DNA of 64,000 nt from Bisbaumannia salifodinae (GTDB lineage Bacteria; Pseudomonadota; Gammaproteobacteria; Pseudomonadales; Halomonadaceae), in NCBI RefSeq assembly GCF_039522585.1, contig NZ_BAAADR010000014.1; one strand, 5' to 3'. The notes under the pieces were generated by a model that worked only from the letters and a program-made list of their open reading frames with translations, was not told the origin of the DNA and made no database searches. Positions 8,171 through 15,990 of this stretch are shown here, piece after piece; the first letter of the stretch is position 1, and the number at the start of each line of letters is the position of its first letter. The position numbers were made by a program, and so were the translations under genes.

Positions 8171-9247
8171 TCATCGCGGCCGTCCATCCGCCGCCCGGCG
8201 GATCTCCGTGACCCACGTCGGCAACGTCCAGGCGCCCCCCGCGGTGACCAACCGGCACATGCCCGTCAAGAATGACACGGTATGGATAAACTGCTCGCCA
8301 TCCCAGGTCCAGTCGTTCCGGGACCAGCAGTCCCCGATGCCTCGCCTCTTGTGGGCGGCGATGATGGTGCCGTCTTCGTAGAAGGAACCCGACTCGGTAA
8401 CCAGGACGGGTTCATAGGGCGGCGCGTCATTGATGACCCAGTAGCCCTCGCCCATGTTGTAGGCGGCCTGCCAGCATAAGGTCGAGACCAACCATCGGCT
8501 GTCCGACAGTCGGCTGGCCGTCAGTTCCCGTCCGCCGTCTTCAGGCGCCGCCAGGCCGAAGCACTCATCCTCATGCTCCAGGGTGGCCCGCAGCACTTCC
8601 CGCACCTCCTGCAGTGTCGCACTCGTTAGCGGACGGTCAGCTGCCCCGCCTTCCGCCACGGGAGCCGCGATGACAATGGGAGCCGGCAAGGGCGGCAGGA
8701 CATCCTCTTCACGGCGCGAGCCTTGGCGTACCATGGCCCCCGGGGTGCCGACACGCCCCTGAAAGTCATCCATCTTCAGCATTACGGCCGCGGCCCCGGA
8801 GTCGGAGAGGCGCCAGCGGGAGTCACCCGCCACCCATTCGATAACGCTGTCACGCCTCAGGGCGGGCAGTAACGCCGCCATTTCCCTCTCGGACAGCTCC
8901 GCGCTCAGGGTCCCCAGGGCGAGCTCGACCCGTCCCACGAGTTCACCATCGATGCGCAGCGACAGTCGGCCCTCCGACGCCAAAATATCCGCTGCATCGC
9001 CATCCAGTTTCCCGATCCTCAGCTCCCCGGTCACCGGCTCATGGGGGCCTGCCTTGCGGGTCAGCAGCACCGACACGGCCGGGCGGTCCCCGTCGCGCTG
9101 GTAGCCCGCCGCCCGGCAGGTCCGGGTGTTGTCACAGGCGAGCTCCCAGTCATGGTGGGAGAAATAGAGCCCGCTAGCCTCCCCCGCCTGCACACCAAGA
9201 GGCAGGCCGACTACTGCCATGGCGACCAGCATCCGTGAAAGTCGCAT
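8171..9247 (-). CDS. DUF1176 secreted protein
   Basis: A 358-residue protein with a clear Sec signal peptide (MRLSRMLVAMAVVGLPLGVQ, cleavage after QAG), then a region typical of DUF1176 proteins: FSHHDWELACDNTRTCRAAG with paired cysteines, and a C-terminal CWSRNDWTWDGEQF followed by GMCR. The family is exported and of unknown function. The start at 9247 has GAGGGG four bases upstream; the longer frame to 9319 lacks a signal peptide at its front. Confidence 0.82.
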   Translation of the reverse strand: MRLSRMLVAMAVVGLPLGVQAGEASGLYFSHHDWELACDNTRTCRAAGYQRDGDRPAVSVLLTRKAGPHEPVTGELRIGKLDGDAADILASEGRLSLRIDGELVGRVELALGTLSAELSEREMAALLPALRRDSVIEWVAGDSRWRLSDSGAAAVMLKMDDFQGRVGTPGAMVRQGSRREEDVLPPLPAPIVIAAPVAEGGAADRPLTSATLQEVREVLRATLEHEDECFGLAAPEDGGRELTASRLSDSRWLVSTLCWQAAYNMGEGYWVINDAPPYEPVLVTESGSFYEDGTIIAAHKRRGIGDCWSRNDWTWDGEQFIHTVSFLTGMCRLVTAGGAWTLPTWVTEIRRAADGRPR

Positions 9248-9377
9248 AATCCCCTCGTATCCGAAATGGAATGACCTGACCTTGCTCAATGGGATGAGAG
9301 TCTCATCCCTCATTTTCATCCTGTTCTAAAGATAAATTCTGGATCATTAGCTCTATCACGAGGGGGCTTGGTCAGAA

Positions 9378-9929
9378 TCATGTAATCAAGCCACCCATAT
9401 CCACCATGAAATCATAAAATGATGGGCTGGTCCTTTCCTGGTCAGGTTTTCCAGGCTCTTTCCAAATAACAACATCACCATTATATCCAACAATCACAGC
9501 AGCGTGCCCTTCTCCGGAGCTTCCTTTCGGCCTAACACCACAAGCGACAGGGTGATTTTGATCAATCTCAGCCTTGATGCGACCGAAGAGTTCGGCAGCC
9601 CTATCTTTTAGGTCAGACTCTACCCCTTCGCTCGGACACTGTATTCGCTCACGAAAGCACTGAACCATCCGTAAGCCATCCTCTACCGCCCCAGGGAAAT
9701 TTAATGACTTTCCTTTTCTCTCGGAATGAGACACTCCCTCATTCCCCGGATCATTGAAGATTTTGAGAAATCTTCTAGCGTATTTTGGCGCCCGAACGAA
9801 ATTCTCCATGAGCTTAGGCTGAGTCCAGATTGATACCGGCGTATAGAAATTTGCTATCGCTGACGTAACAGCGAGCCAACACCAGTGTGTTTTTTCTTGC
9901 CTCAGCATTCTGAATCCTATCGTTGGCAT
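9378..9929 (-). CDS. Papain-like cysteine protease family protein
   Basis: A 183-residue protein with the catalytic signature of papain-like peptidases: MLRQEKTHWCWLAVTSAIAN (residues 7-26) supplies the oxyanion Gln and catalytic Cys in Q-x5-C-W, and EGHAAVIVGYNGDVVIWKEP (about residues 142-161) supplies the His and a following polar residue. The layout resembles AvrRpt2/C39-like small proteases. No signal peptide is seen. Start 9929 has AGGAG six bases upstream. GC content is clearly lower than in neighbours, suggesting transfer, and it pairs with the unknown gene immediately upstream (64 bases away, same strand). Confidence 0.65.
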   Translation of the reverse strand: MPTIGFRMLRQEKTHWCWLAVTSAIANFYTPVSIWTQPKLMENFVRAPKYARRFLKIFNDPGNEGVSHSERKGKSLNFPGAVEDGLRMVQCFRERIQCPSEGVESDLKDRAAELFGRIKAEIDQNHPVACGVRPKGSSGEGHAAVIVGYNGDVVIWKEPGKPDQERTSPSFYDFMVDMGGLIT

Positions 9930-9993
9930 CTCACACTCCTGGTCCTTGCAAGAAAAAATCGACAGATCCAAATTTCTCATATCGGCACTACAT

Positions 9994-10491
9994 CTACACC
10001 TCTCCGAAGGCACCTCCGAAGAATCTCAGCCCAAACTTAAAATCCCGTCCTGCGATGTAGGTCGTTATCTGAGCGTCCGGGATGCCCCACTTCACCATCT
10101 TGTCTCGTAAGGTGCTAGTACCGATCCAATCTCGTGATGCAATGAGCCCAAAGCAGTTAGCTGGCTGTGTTATGTTAGCCCGAAAATCATCCCTCCACGG
10201 CTTGTAATACCCTCCCATGAGATGCCTCCAACAGAAGTTGGTCCAGCGACGTTGCAGAGGATCCCATTCGACGGCCGTGAGAACCACACAATCACTGATT
10301 CCGTCAGTCCATATACCTGGATATAAGAATGTACGGGCATCGCCCACCTCACGCACGCCCATGAACCGGTACAACAAGCCCGCTCGGCCTTGCTGAAGAA
10401 CAATCGGACCTTGGGTCGGAGGCAACGGCAACGCCAGACCTCCTCGCGATGGCGGAGCGCCTACGTTATTAACGGTATATGTGCCTGGCAT
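9994..10491 (-). CDS. Unknown protein with Cys/His deamidase-like motif
   Basis: A 165-residue protein I cannot place in a named family. Its centre reads GIWTDGISDCVVLTAVEWDP and then NFCWRHLMGGYY, a Cys at the end of a beta-strand turn followed 22 residues later by a His and GG. That order recalls CheD/CNF-type glutamine deamidases (S-x-C ... H), which is speculation from a short motif. The N-terminus is proline-rich (GAPPSRGGLALPLPP). The start at 10491 follows GGGAGG eight bases upstream. Low GC and co-orientation with the papain-like gene suggest a transferred two-gene unit. Confidence 0.5.
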   Translation of the reverse strand: MPGTYTVNNVGAPPSRGGLALPLPPTQGPIVLQQGRAGLLYRFMGVREVGDARTFLYPGIWTDGISDCVVLTAVEWDPLQRRWTNFCWRHLMGGYYKPWRDDFRANITQPANCFGLIASRDWIGTSTLRDKMVKWGIPDAQITTYIAGRDFKFGLRFFGGAFGEV

Positions 10492-10525
10492 GGAAGATGC
10501 CTCCCTGCGCCCTTGCGCATACAGC

Positions 10526-10948
10526 TTACCTTGTTGGCGTTTTTCCAGACGTGTTGAGAGCGACCGCAGCACGGATCAGCGCCTTGAACGCCCCCGCATC
10601 GATTCCTTCCCCTTCATTGATATCAATCGCGCGCCGCTGCTTGCCTTCGAGGCTGGAATTGAAGAGCCTGCCGGGGTCAGGCAGCGCAGCACCTTTGGCA
10701 AACGTCAGCTTCACTTTCGACTTGTAGGATTCGCCGGTGCAGATGATCCCAGCGTGCGACCAGACAGGAACGCCCGTCGGGTTACTGGGTTTGGACCATT
10801 TGCATTCTTCACTGACGTCCGGATCTGCCTCCTTTATAAGATCACGTATCCGGCCCAATATCTCACCGTGCCAGCCGCCGAGGTCGGCGATTATCCTGTC
10901 GACCCGCTCCGCCGCCGATTGGCTGTCTGTCGAATCGGTATTCCTCAT
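10526..10948 (-). CDS. DUF1801 domain-containing protein
   Basis: A 140-residue soluble protein matching DUF1801 (YdhG-like): RIRDLIKEADPDVSEECKW, then VPVWSHAGIICTGESYKSKV and KLTFAKGAALPDP. The family is small, alpha/beta and of unknown role, often near glyoxalase-like genes as here. The chosen ATG at 10948 follows GGAAGAAAGAG; a longer frame to 10999 is possible. Confidence 0.78.
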   Translation of the reverse strand: MRNTDSTDSQSAAERVDRIIADLGGWHGEILGRIRDLIKEADPDVSEECKWSKPSNPTGVPVWSHAGIICTGESYKSKVKLTFAKGAALPDPGRLFNSSLEGKQRRAIDINEGEGIDAGAFKALIRAAVALNTSGKTPTR

Positions 10949-11010
10949 GTTCTCTTTCTTCCTGTCCGCTCGGACCCCGCCCATTGTATCCGCGGTCATC
11001 GACGACTCGC

Positions 11011-11421
11011 CTATTCCGACTGAGCTTCGTCACGCGGGAGAGGCTGCAGCATGCTGGCGCGGTTGCCCTCGGTATCGGTGAAGGCGACATAGTGCCCCAC
11101 GCCGGGGATCTCCATCGGCTCGCCGAGTACCTGGCCGCCCGCTGCTTCGACCTTCTGCATCGAGGCCTGGATATCGTCCACCGCGATCACCACAGAGGGA
11201 TGCTGTCCCGGCCAGTCGGGATGCTGCGGAAAGAAGCCACCGTTGATCGCACCGGGACTCGTCGGCCGCCCGCTCTCGTCGCTGTCGGTGGTCGTGGCCA
11301 GGACGTAATTGCCCATCTCTTCGCCCAACATCTGCGTCTGCCAGCCGAATACCGCACCGTAGAAGGTCGCCATCCGCTCGCGATCGTCGTACGGCATCTC
11401 GAAATGCACGACGGGGTTCAT
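11011..11421 (-). CDS. VOC family (glyoxalase-like) protein
   Basis: A 136-residue protein with the paired beta-alpha-beta-beta-beta units of the vicinal oxygen chelate fold: it opens VVHFEMPYDDRERMATFYGA and closes with YVAFTDTEGNRASMLQP. Substrate unknown. The ATG at 11421 has GGAGGAAGC upstream. It heads a run of small VOC, DUF1428 and YCII genes. Confidence 0.85.
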   Translation of the reverse strand: MNPVVHFEMPYDDRERMATFYGAVFGWQTQMLGEEMGNYVLATTTDSDESGRPTSPGAINGGFFPQHPDWPGQHPSVVIAVDDIQASMQKVEAAGGQVLGEPMEIPGVGHYVAFTDTEGNRASMLQPLPRDEAQSE

Positions 11422-11434
11422 GGTTGCTTCCTCC

Positions 11435-11533
11435 CTATTTGATCGGGTCCTGGGGGATCGGAATATCGAAGTGTAGTACGTCCTCGCGGATGCCGAGCTT
11501 GGTGTAGAGGGCGATGGCCGGATCGTCGCCATG
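11435..11533 (-). pseudogene. C-terminal remnant of an AAC(3)-I-like acetyltransferase
   Basis: The minus strand here translates as HGDDPAIALYTKLGIREDVL followed by HFDIPIPQDPIK and a stop at 11435. This is very close to the C-terminus of aminoglycoside 3-N-acetyltransferases of the AAC(3)-I type (ADYGDDPA-ALYTKLG-RE-V-HFDI). The rest of the gene is missing: the reading frame upstream enters unrelated sequence belonging to another broken GNAT gene. A non-resistance GNAT relative cannot be excluded. Confidence 0.55.
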
Positions 11534-11553
11534 GGCCAGCGCGAGTCCTGCGC

Positions 11554-11765
11554 TACGTCGAGCCTGGCGCCCGAGGCCTGGGGATAGGACACCGCCTGGT
11601 GGCCGAATGCCCGAGGTTCGCCCGCCAAGCGGGTACCGCGGGGTCGTGCTGTGGACCAATAGCGTGCTGGTCGTCACACGCAGGACCTACCAAAGGGCGG
11701 GATTCCAACTGGTCGAGGAGGCCCCTCACCATAGCTTCGGCAAGGAGCCGGTCGGCCAGGTCTGA
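11554..11765 (+). pseudogene. C-terminal remnant of a MarR-GNAT type acetyltransferase
   Basis: On the plus strand YVEPGARGLGIGHRLVAEC is a perfect acetyl-CoA motif A, and in the next frame YRGVVLWTNSVLVVTRRTYQ and AGFQLVEEAPHHSFGKEPVG continue the same domain. A one-base deletion at about 11618-11624 breaks the frame and the end (VGQV, stop at 11765) is shorter than the VGQTW-E-L usual in helix-turn-helix/GNAT fusion proteins. The N-terminal regulator domain is gone. Confidence 0.7.
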
Positions 11766-11774
11766 CACCACGAC

Positions 11775-12260
11775 TTATGACCCTCCGCCGCCATCGGCGG
11801 CGCGCTCCAGGGCGGCGATATCCAGGCGGGTCATGGTCAGCATCGCTTGCATGGCGCGAGCGGCCCGTGCCGGGTCGGGGTCGCCGAGCAGTTCGGGCAA
11901 GCGCCGCGGCACCACCTGCCAGGAGAGCCCCCAGCGATCCTTGAGCCAGCCGCACGGCCCTTCGCTGCCGCCCTCGGCGAGGGCGAACCAATAGTGGTCG
12001 ACCTCGTCCTGATCGGCGCAGTCGATCTGGAAGGAGACTGCCTCGGTAAAGGGGAACTGGGGGCCGCCGTTGAGGCCCACGAAGCGGGTGCCGGCGAGGC
12101 TGAACTCCACGCTCAGCACCTGGCCGGCGGGGCCCGCGGGAGTCTCCGCCGGCGAGCGCATGACTCGCTCGATCCGTGCGTCGGGAAACAGCGAGACGTA
12201 GCAGCGGGCCGCCGCCTCGGCCTCGCCGTCGAACCACAGGCAGGGGGTGATCTTGCTCAT
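11775..12260 (-). CDS. PhnB-like VOC family protein
   Basis: A 161-residue protein of the PhnB/3-demethylubiquinone methyltransferase-like branch of the VOC superfamily. It starts MSKITPCLWFDGEAEAAARC and has FVGLNGGPQFPFTEAVSFQI and DRWGLSWQVVPRRLPELL, all hallmarks of that branch. Despite the family label, no methyltransferase motif is present. Start at 12260 has GGAGGCAAGG upstream. Confidence 0.85.
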   Translation of the reverse strand: MSKITPCLWFDGEAEAAARCYVSLFPDARIERVMRSPAETPAGPAGQVLSVEFSLAGTRFVGLNGGPQFPFTEAVSFQIDCADQDEVDHYWFALAEGGSEGPCGWLKDRWGLSWQVVPRRLPELLGDPDPARAARAMQAMLTMTRLDIAALERAADGGGGS

Positions 12261-12373
12261 GGTGCCTTGCCTCCGCGTCGTCGTACTCTCGATCAATGAC
12301 GGGGCCCTGGCTTTCGCCACGGGAGCCGCGATGACGCGCGACACCCCGCCCCGCCAGGCCGGGGTCGCCCCGC

Positions 12374-12724
12374 TCACTCGTGCTGCAAGAGATTGATCAG
12401 CCGACCGAAGGGGTCGCGCACATAGAATCGGCGCACGCCCCAGGGTTCGCTCGCCGGCCCGTACTCGATGGGCAGGTTCGCCGCCTTGACTCTGGCCAGG
12501 GCGGCGTCCAGGTCATCGACTTCGATTGACAGGTCGGGAACGGGGGTGCCCGACCCGCCCTCGCTGCCGAAGCTGACCTGGACGGTCATCTTTTCGTCCG
12601 TGCCGTAGGTCTGGAACCAGCCGTGGTCCATGAGCAGTTCGAGGCCGAGGATGTCCCGATAAAAGGCCGCCGCCCGATGGATATCCGGGGTCTCGGTATT
12701 GGCTACGATGCGCCTGACCCGCAT
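12374..12724 (-). CDS. VOC family (glyoxalase-like) protein
   Basis: A 116-residue single VOC domain protein: NTETPDIHRAAAFYRDILGL at residues 9-28 and FYVRDPFGRLINLLQHE at the end, with metal-ligand positions of the fold apparently partly conserved. Substrate unknown; relatives include fosfomycin/bleomycin resistance-like and lactoylglutathione lyase-like proteins. GGCGAGGTGACTT precedes the ATG at 12724. Confidence 0.83.
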   Translation of the reverse strand: MRVRRIVANTETPDIHRAAAFYRDILGLELLMDHGWFQTYGTDEKMTVQVSFGSEGGSGTPVPDLSIEVDDLDAALARVKAANLPIEYGPASEPWGVRRFYVRDPFGRLINLLQHE

Positions 12725-12841
12725 AAGTCACCTCGCCAATGGGTCATCCCCGAACAGTCATAGGACATCGCCGCCTCGAACGCCACCGAGCCACAGGAAG
12801 AGGGTGGCCTTGCTCAGGCGGCTTGCCGCCGGGCGTTGCCC

Positions 12842-13195
12842 TTATTCGTCGAAGAGCACCTCGAAGCCCCCATAGACCAGCCGCTGGCCGTCGAAGGGCA
12901 TGGGATTGACGTCGGGCTGCATTCGCGGGTCCTCCATGGCCTGGGCCATGGCCCGGTCGCGCACCTCTTTCGAGGGCCAGGTGATCCAGCCGAAGACCAC
13001 GCTCTCGTCCGCCTCGCACTTCACCGCCAAGGGGAAGGAGGTGACCTTGCCCTCCGGCACGTCGTCGCCCCAGCACTCCACCACCTTGAGGGCGCCGAGT
13101 TCCTTGAACACCGCCGCGGCGATGCGGGCGTGCTCGATATATTTCGCCTTGTTGGCGGTGGGCACCGCGGCCACGAAGCCATCCAGATAGCTCAT
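12842..13195 (-). CDS. DUF1428 family protein
   Basis: A 117-residue protein with the family signatures MSYLDGFVAAVPTANKAKY and VVECWGDDVPEGKVTSFP, and the C-terminal MPFDGQRLVYGGFEVLF. This is a ferredoxin-like alpha/beta fold family of unknown function, commonly next to YCII and glyoxalase-like genes. Its ATG shares one base with the stop of the YCII gene (TGATG), so the two are translationally coupled. Confidence 0.88.
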   Translation of the reverse strand: MSYLDGFVAAVPTANKAKYIEHARIAAAVFKELGALKVVECWGDDVPEGKVTSFPLAVKCEADESVVFGWITWPSKEVRDRAMAQAMEDPRMQPDVNPMPFDGQRLVYGGFEVLFDE

Positions 13196-13569
13196 CAGTC
13201 GTCTCCTTGATTATCCAGAGGAGGAAGCTGCCGCACCGGGCGCACCTCGATGGTGCCGAAACGGGCCGGGGGAATGCGGCGGGCCAGCCGCAGGGCCTCG
13301 TCCAGGTCGCGGGCCTCCAGCAGGTAGAAGCCGGCCAGTTGCTCCTTGGTCTCGGCGAAGGGACCGTCGGAGATCAGCGTCTCGCCGTCGCGAACCCGTA
13401 CGCTGGTGGCGGTCTCCACCGACTGCAGCGCCTGGCCGCCCAGGAAGTGCCCCTCCTGGGTCAGGCGCGCCACGCCGGCCACGCACTCCTGGTTGAGGTC
13501 GTGCCATTGGAACTCGGTCATGGCGTCGATCAGGCTCTGCTGATAGTAGACCAGGGCGGCATATTGCAT
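13195..13569 (-). CDS. YCII-related protein
   Basis: A 124-residue YCII-domain protein (MQYAALVYYQQSLIDAMTEF at the N-terminus; ISDGPFAETKEQLAGFYLLE; then IEVRPVR near the end). The fold is a ferredoxin-like dimer with a putative active-site His/Asp; function unknown. It is first in a two-gene unit with the DUF1428 gene. A GGAGGTACGAGATCC sequence precedes the ATG at 13569. Confidence 0.85.
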   Translation of the reverse strand: MQYAALVYYQQSLIDAMTEFQWHDLNQECVAGVARLTQEGHFLGGQALQSVETATSVRVRDGETLISDGPFAETKEQLAGFYLLEARDLDEALRLARRIPPARFGTIEVRPVRQLPPLDNQGDD

Positions 13570-13683
13570 GGATCTCGTACCTCCGTGTGACAAGTTCTCC
13601 CCGCCGTTCTGCGACGGGACATTTGTGGATCGCACGACGATCCGACAAATCGACACCGGCGTCGGATTTTTTCGCCGACCGGC

Positions 13684-14718
13684 TTATTCCAGGCGCAGCC
13701 GGAGGGCACGGAAGCGGCGCCGATACTGGCTGGGCGTCAGCCCCACCCGGCGGCCGAACAGGCGGCGGAAGAAGCTCGGGTCAGCGTAGCCCACCTGCTC
13801 GGCCACCGCGTCGATGGGGTCGTCACCGCTCTCGAGGAGCTGCTTGGCCTCCTCCAGGCGCAGGGTGTGCACATAATCCATGGGGGTCATGCCGGTGGCG
13901 GCCTTGAAGCGGCGCTTGAAAGAGCGTTCGGTGAGGCCGCTGATCTCCACCATGCCGGCCACCGGCGAGTGAGTGTCGTAGTGCCGGGCCACCCACACCT
14001 GGCAGCGGGTAATGCCGGCATCCTCCACCTGGCGCGAGCAGGTCAGGGCCGCATAGGGCTGTTGCCCCTGGTGGTGCCAGTCGATCAGGTTGATCCGCGC
14101 CAGGCGCATGGCCTCGTCGACGCTCACCAGCCGGGCCACCAGGAACAGGGCCAGATCGATCCAGGAGGTGCCGCCGCCGGCCATGATCAAGCGCTGCCCC
14201 TCGCCACTTACCACCAGGCTGCGATGGGCGTGCACCCGCACCCGCGGGAAACGCCGCGCCAGGGCATCGCAGTAGGCCCAGTGGGTGGTGGCGTCCTGCT
14301 CCTCGAGCAGGCCCGCCTCGGCGAACAGCAGCGCCCCGGTGCAGGCGGCGGCGAGCAGCGCTCCCCGAGCCTGGCAGGCCCGCAGCCAGGCGATCTCCGC
14401 CGCATAGCCGTCCAGCCTGGCATCCGGCGCGACGAACAGATCGGGAATGCACACCACCGTGGGCGGCGGACAGTCCTCCAGGGTGACATCCGGTTCGATC
14501 CAGGCACCATTGGGGGCTCGGAAGCCACAGCCATCGCGTGACACGATCAGCGGCCTCAGCAACGGCTCGCCCATCCGGCCATTGGTCAGGAACTCCCAGT
14601 CGCGACCCGCCGAGCCCAACAGGTCGTACATGCCATACAGCGTCGAGGCGGTCGCATCCGGCCCGGCCAATAGCGCGATGGTGGCCGCCCCACGGGAAGG
14701 TTCGGCGAGCCGAGTCAT
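13684..14718 (-). CDS. GlxA-type AraC family regulator (DJ-1/PfpI plus HTH)
   Basis: A 344-residue regulator. Residues about 10-190 form a DJ-1/PfpI-like domain (VVCIPDLFVAP, then LLAAACTGALLFAEAGLL with the nucleophile-elbow-type Cys), and the C-terminus carries the AraC helix-turn-helix pair (ISGLTERSFKRRFKAATGM and AEQVGYADPSFFRRLFGRRV). Such GlxA/FtrA-like proteins control metabolic or stress genes. The gene diverges from a methyltransferase gene that starts at 14830. The shorter ATG at 14718 is preferred, since the upstream in-frame extension has no ribosome site. Confidence 0.85.
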   Translation of the reverse strand: MTRLAEPSRGAATIALLAGPDATASTLYGMYDLLGSAGRDWEFLTNGRMGEPLLRPLIVSRDGCGFRAPNGAWIEPDVTLEDCPPPTVVCIPDLFVAPDARLDGYAAEIAWLRACQARGALLAAACTGALLFAEAGLLEEQDATTHWAYCDALARRFPRVRVHAHRSLVVSGEGQRLIMAGGGTSWIDLALFLVARLVSVDEAMRLARINLIDWHHQGQQPYAALTCSRQVEDAGITRCQVWVARHYDTHSPVAGMVEISGLTERSFKRRFKAATGMTPMDYVHTLRLEEAKQLLESGDDPIDAVAEQVGYADPSFFRRLFGRRVGLTPSQYRRRFRALRLRLE

Positions 14719-14829
14719 GGCAGAAAACCCCCGTTTGCGTCGCGATACGCCTGCGTGCCGGCCTTGCCCCGGACGTATCTTGGTCCCGTGCCCCATTGCC
14801 ATCCCACCACGACAAGAGGAGCAACGATC

Positions 14830-15915
14830 ATGTGCGATATCGCCATCACGACCCCCGAACAGGCCGCGACCAGCGACTTCGAGTCACGCCTGGTGCAGGC
14901 GCTGAACCATGGCGGCCTGCTGCTGCTGACCTCCATCGGCCACCGCACCGGCCTGCTCGAGGCGCTGGCCGGCCAGCCACCGCTCACCAGCCAGGCCCTG
15001 GCCGAGCGCAGCGGCCTGCAGGAGCGCTATGTGCGCGAATGGCTGGGCGGCATGGTGGCCGCCGAGGTCATCGAGACCGACCCCGACACCGCCACCTACT
15101 GGCTGCCCGACGAGCGCGCCGCCCTGCTCACCAACCGGGGCGAGGTGAACCTGGCCGTCTATGCCCAGTTTATGCCCTTGCTAGGCAGCGTAGAGGACGA
15201 GGTGGTGCGCTGCTTCCACGAGGGCGGCGGCGTGCCCTACTCCCGCTATCCGCGCTTCCAGGAGGTAATGGCCAGCGACAGCGGCCAGACGGTGCTGCCG
15301 GCGCTGTTCGAGCATATCCTGCCGCTGGCCCCGGGGCTGATCGAGCGCCTCGAGACCGGCATCCGGGTGCTGGACTGCGCCTGCGGCCGCGGCCGGGCCC
15401 TGCTGGCCATGGCCGAGCGCTTCCCGGCCAGCCGCTTCGTCGGCTACGACCTCTCAGAGGAGGCCATCGCCTGGGGACGTGAGCAGGCCGAACGGGCCGG
15501 GCTCACCAACCTGCGCTTCGAGGCCCGCGACCTCAGCGACTTCGACGTCACCGCCGAGCCCGAGGCCTTCGAGCTGGTCACCACCTTCGACGGCATCCAC
15601 GACCAGGCCCAGCCGCGCCGACTGCTGGCGGGCATCCACCGCACCCTCACCGCGGATGGCCTCTACCTGGTGCAGGATATCCACGCCTCCAGCCATCATC
15701 ACCTGGACCGGGAGCACCCACTCGGCGCCATGCTCTACGCGGTGTCGCTGAGCCACTGCATGACGGTGTCGCTGGCCCAGGGCGGCGAGGGGCTGGGTAC
15801 CATGTGGGGCCGCGAACGGGCCCTGGCCTACCTGGAGGAAGCCGGCTTCCACGACATCGAGGTCCATCAGCTGGAGCACGATATCCAGAACGACTACTTC
15901 GTCTGCCGGCCCTGA
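14830..15915 (+). CDS. Class I SAM-dependent methyltransferase with N-terminal winged helix
   Basis: A 361-residue protein. The N-terminal third looks like the winged-helix dimerisation domain seen in O-methyltransferase-like proteins (LLLLTSIGHRTGLLEALAGQ, LAERSGLQERYVREWL). The catalytic domain starts at about residue 175 with motif I VLDCACGRGRALLAMAERFP, then GYDLSEEAIAWG and the post-motif segment LVTTFDGIHD. Substrate unknown. GAGGAG lies eight bases before the ATG. It faces away from the GlxA-type regulator, which may control it. Confidence 0.82.
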   Translation: MCDIAITTPEQAATSDFESRLVQALNHGGLLLLTSIGHRTGLLEALAGQPPLTSQALAERSGLQERYVREWLGGMVAAEVIETDPDTATYWLPDERAALLTNRGEVNLAVYAQFMPLLGSVEDEVVRCFHEGGGVPYSRYPRFQEVMASDSGQTVLPALFEHILPLAPGLIERLETGIRVLDCACGRGRALLAMAERFPASRFVGYDLSEEAIAWGREQAERAGLTNLRFEARDLSDFDVTAEPEAFELVTTFDGIHDQAQPRRLLAGIHRTLTADGLYLVQDIHASSHHHLDREHPLGAMLYAVSLSHCMTVSLAQGGEGLGTMWGRERALAYLEEAGFHDIEVHQLEHDIQNDYFVCRP

Positions 15916-15990
15916 ACGGGCGGCGGTCCCTGGCCCAGGGGCCGCCCGAGGTGCCTTGCCCAGCGGGCCAATGGCGCCTACACCTTGAGC

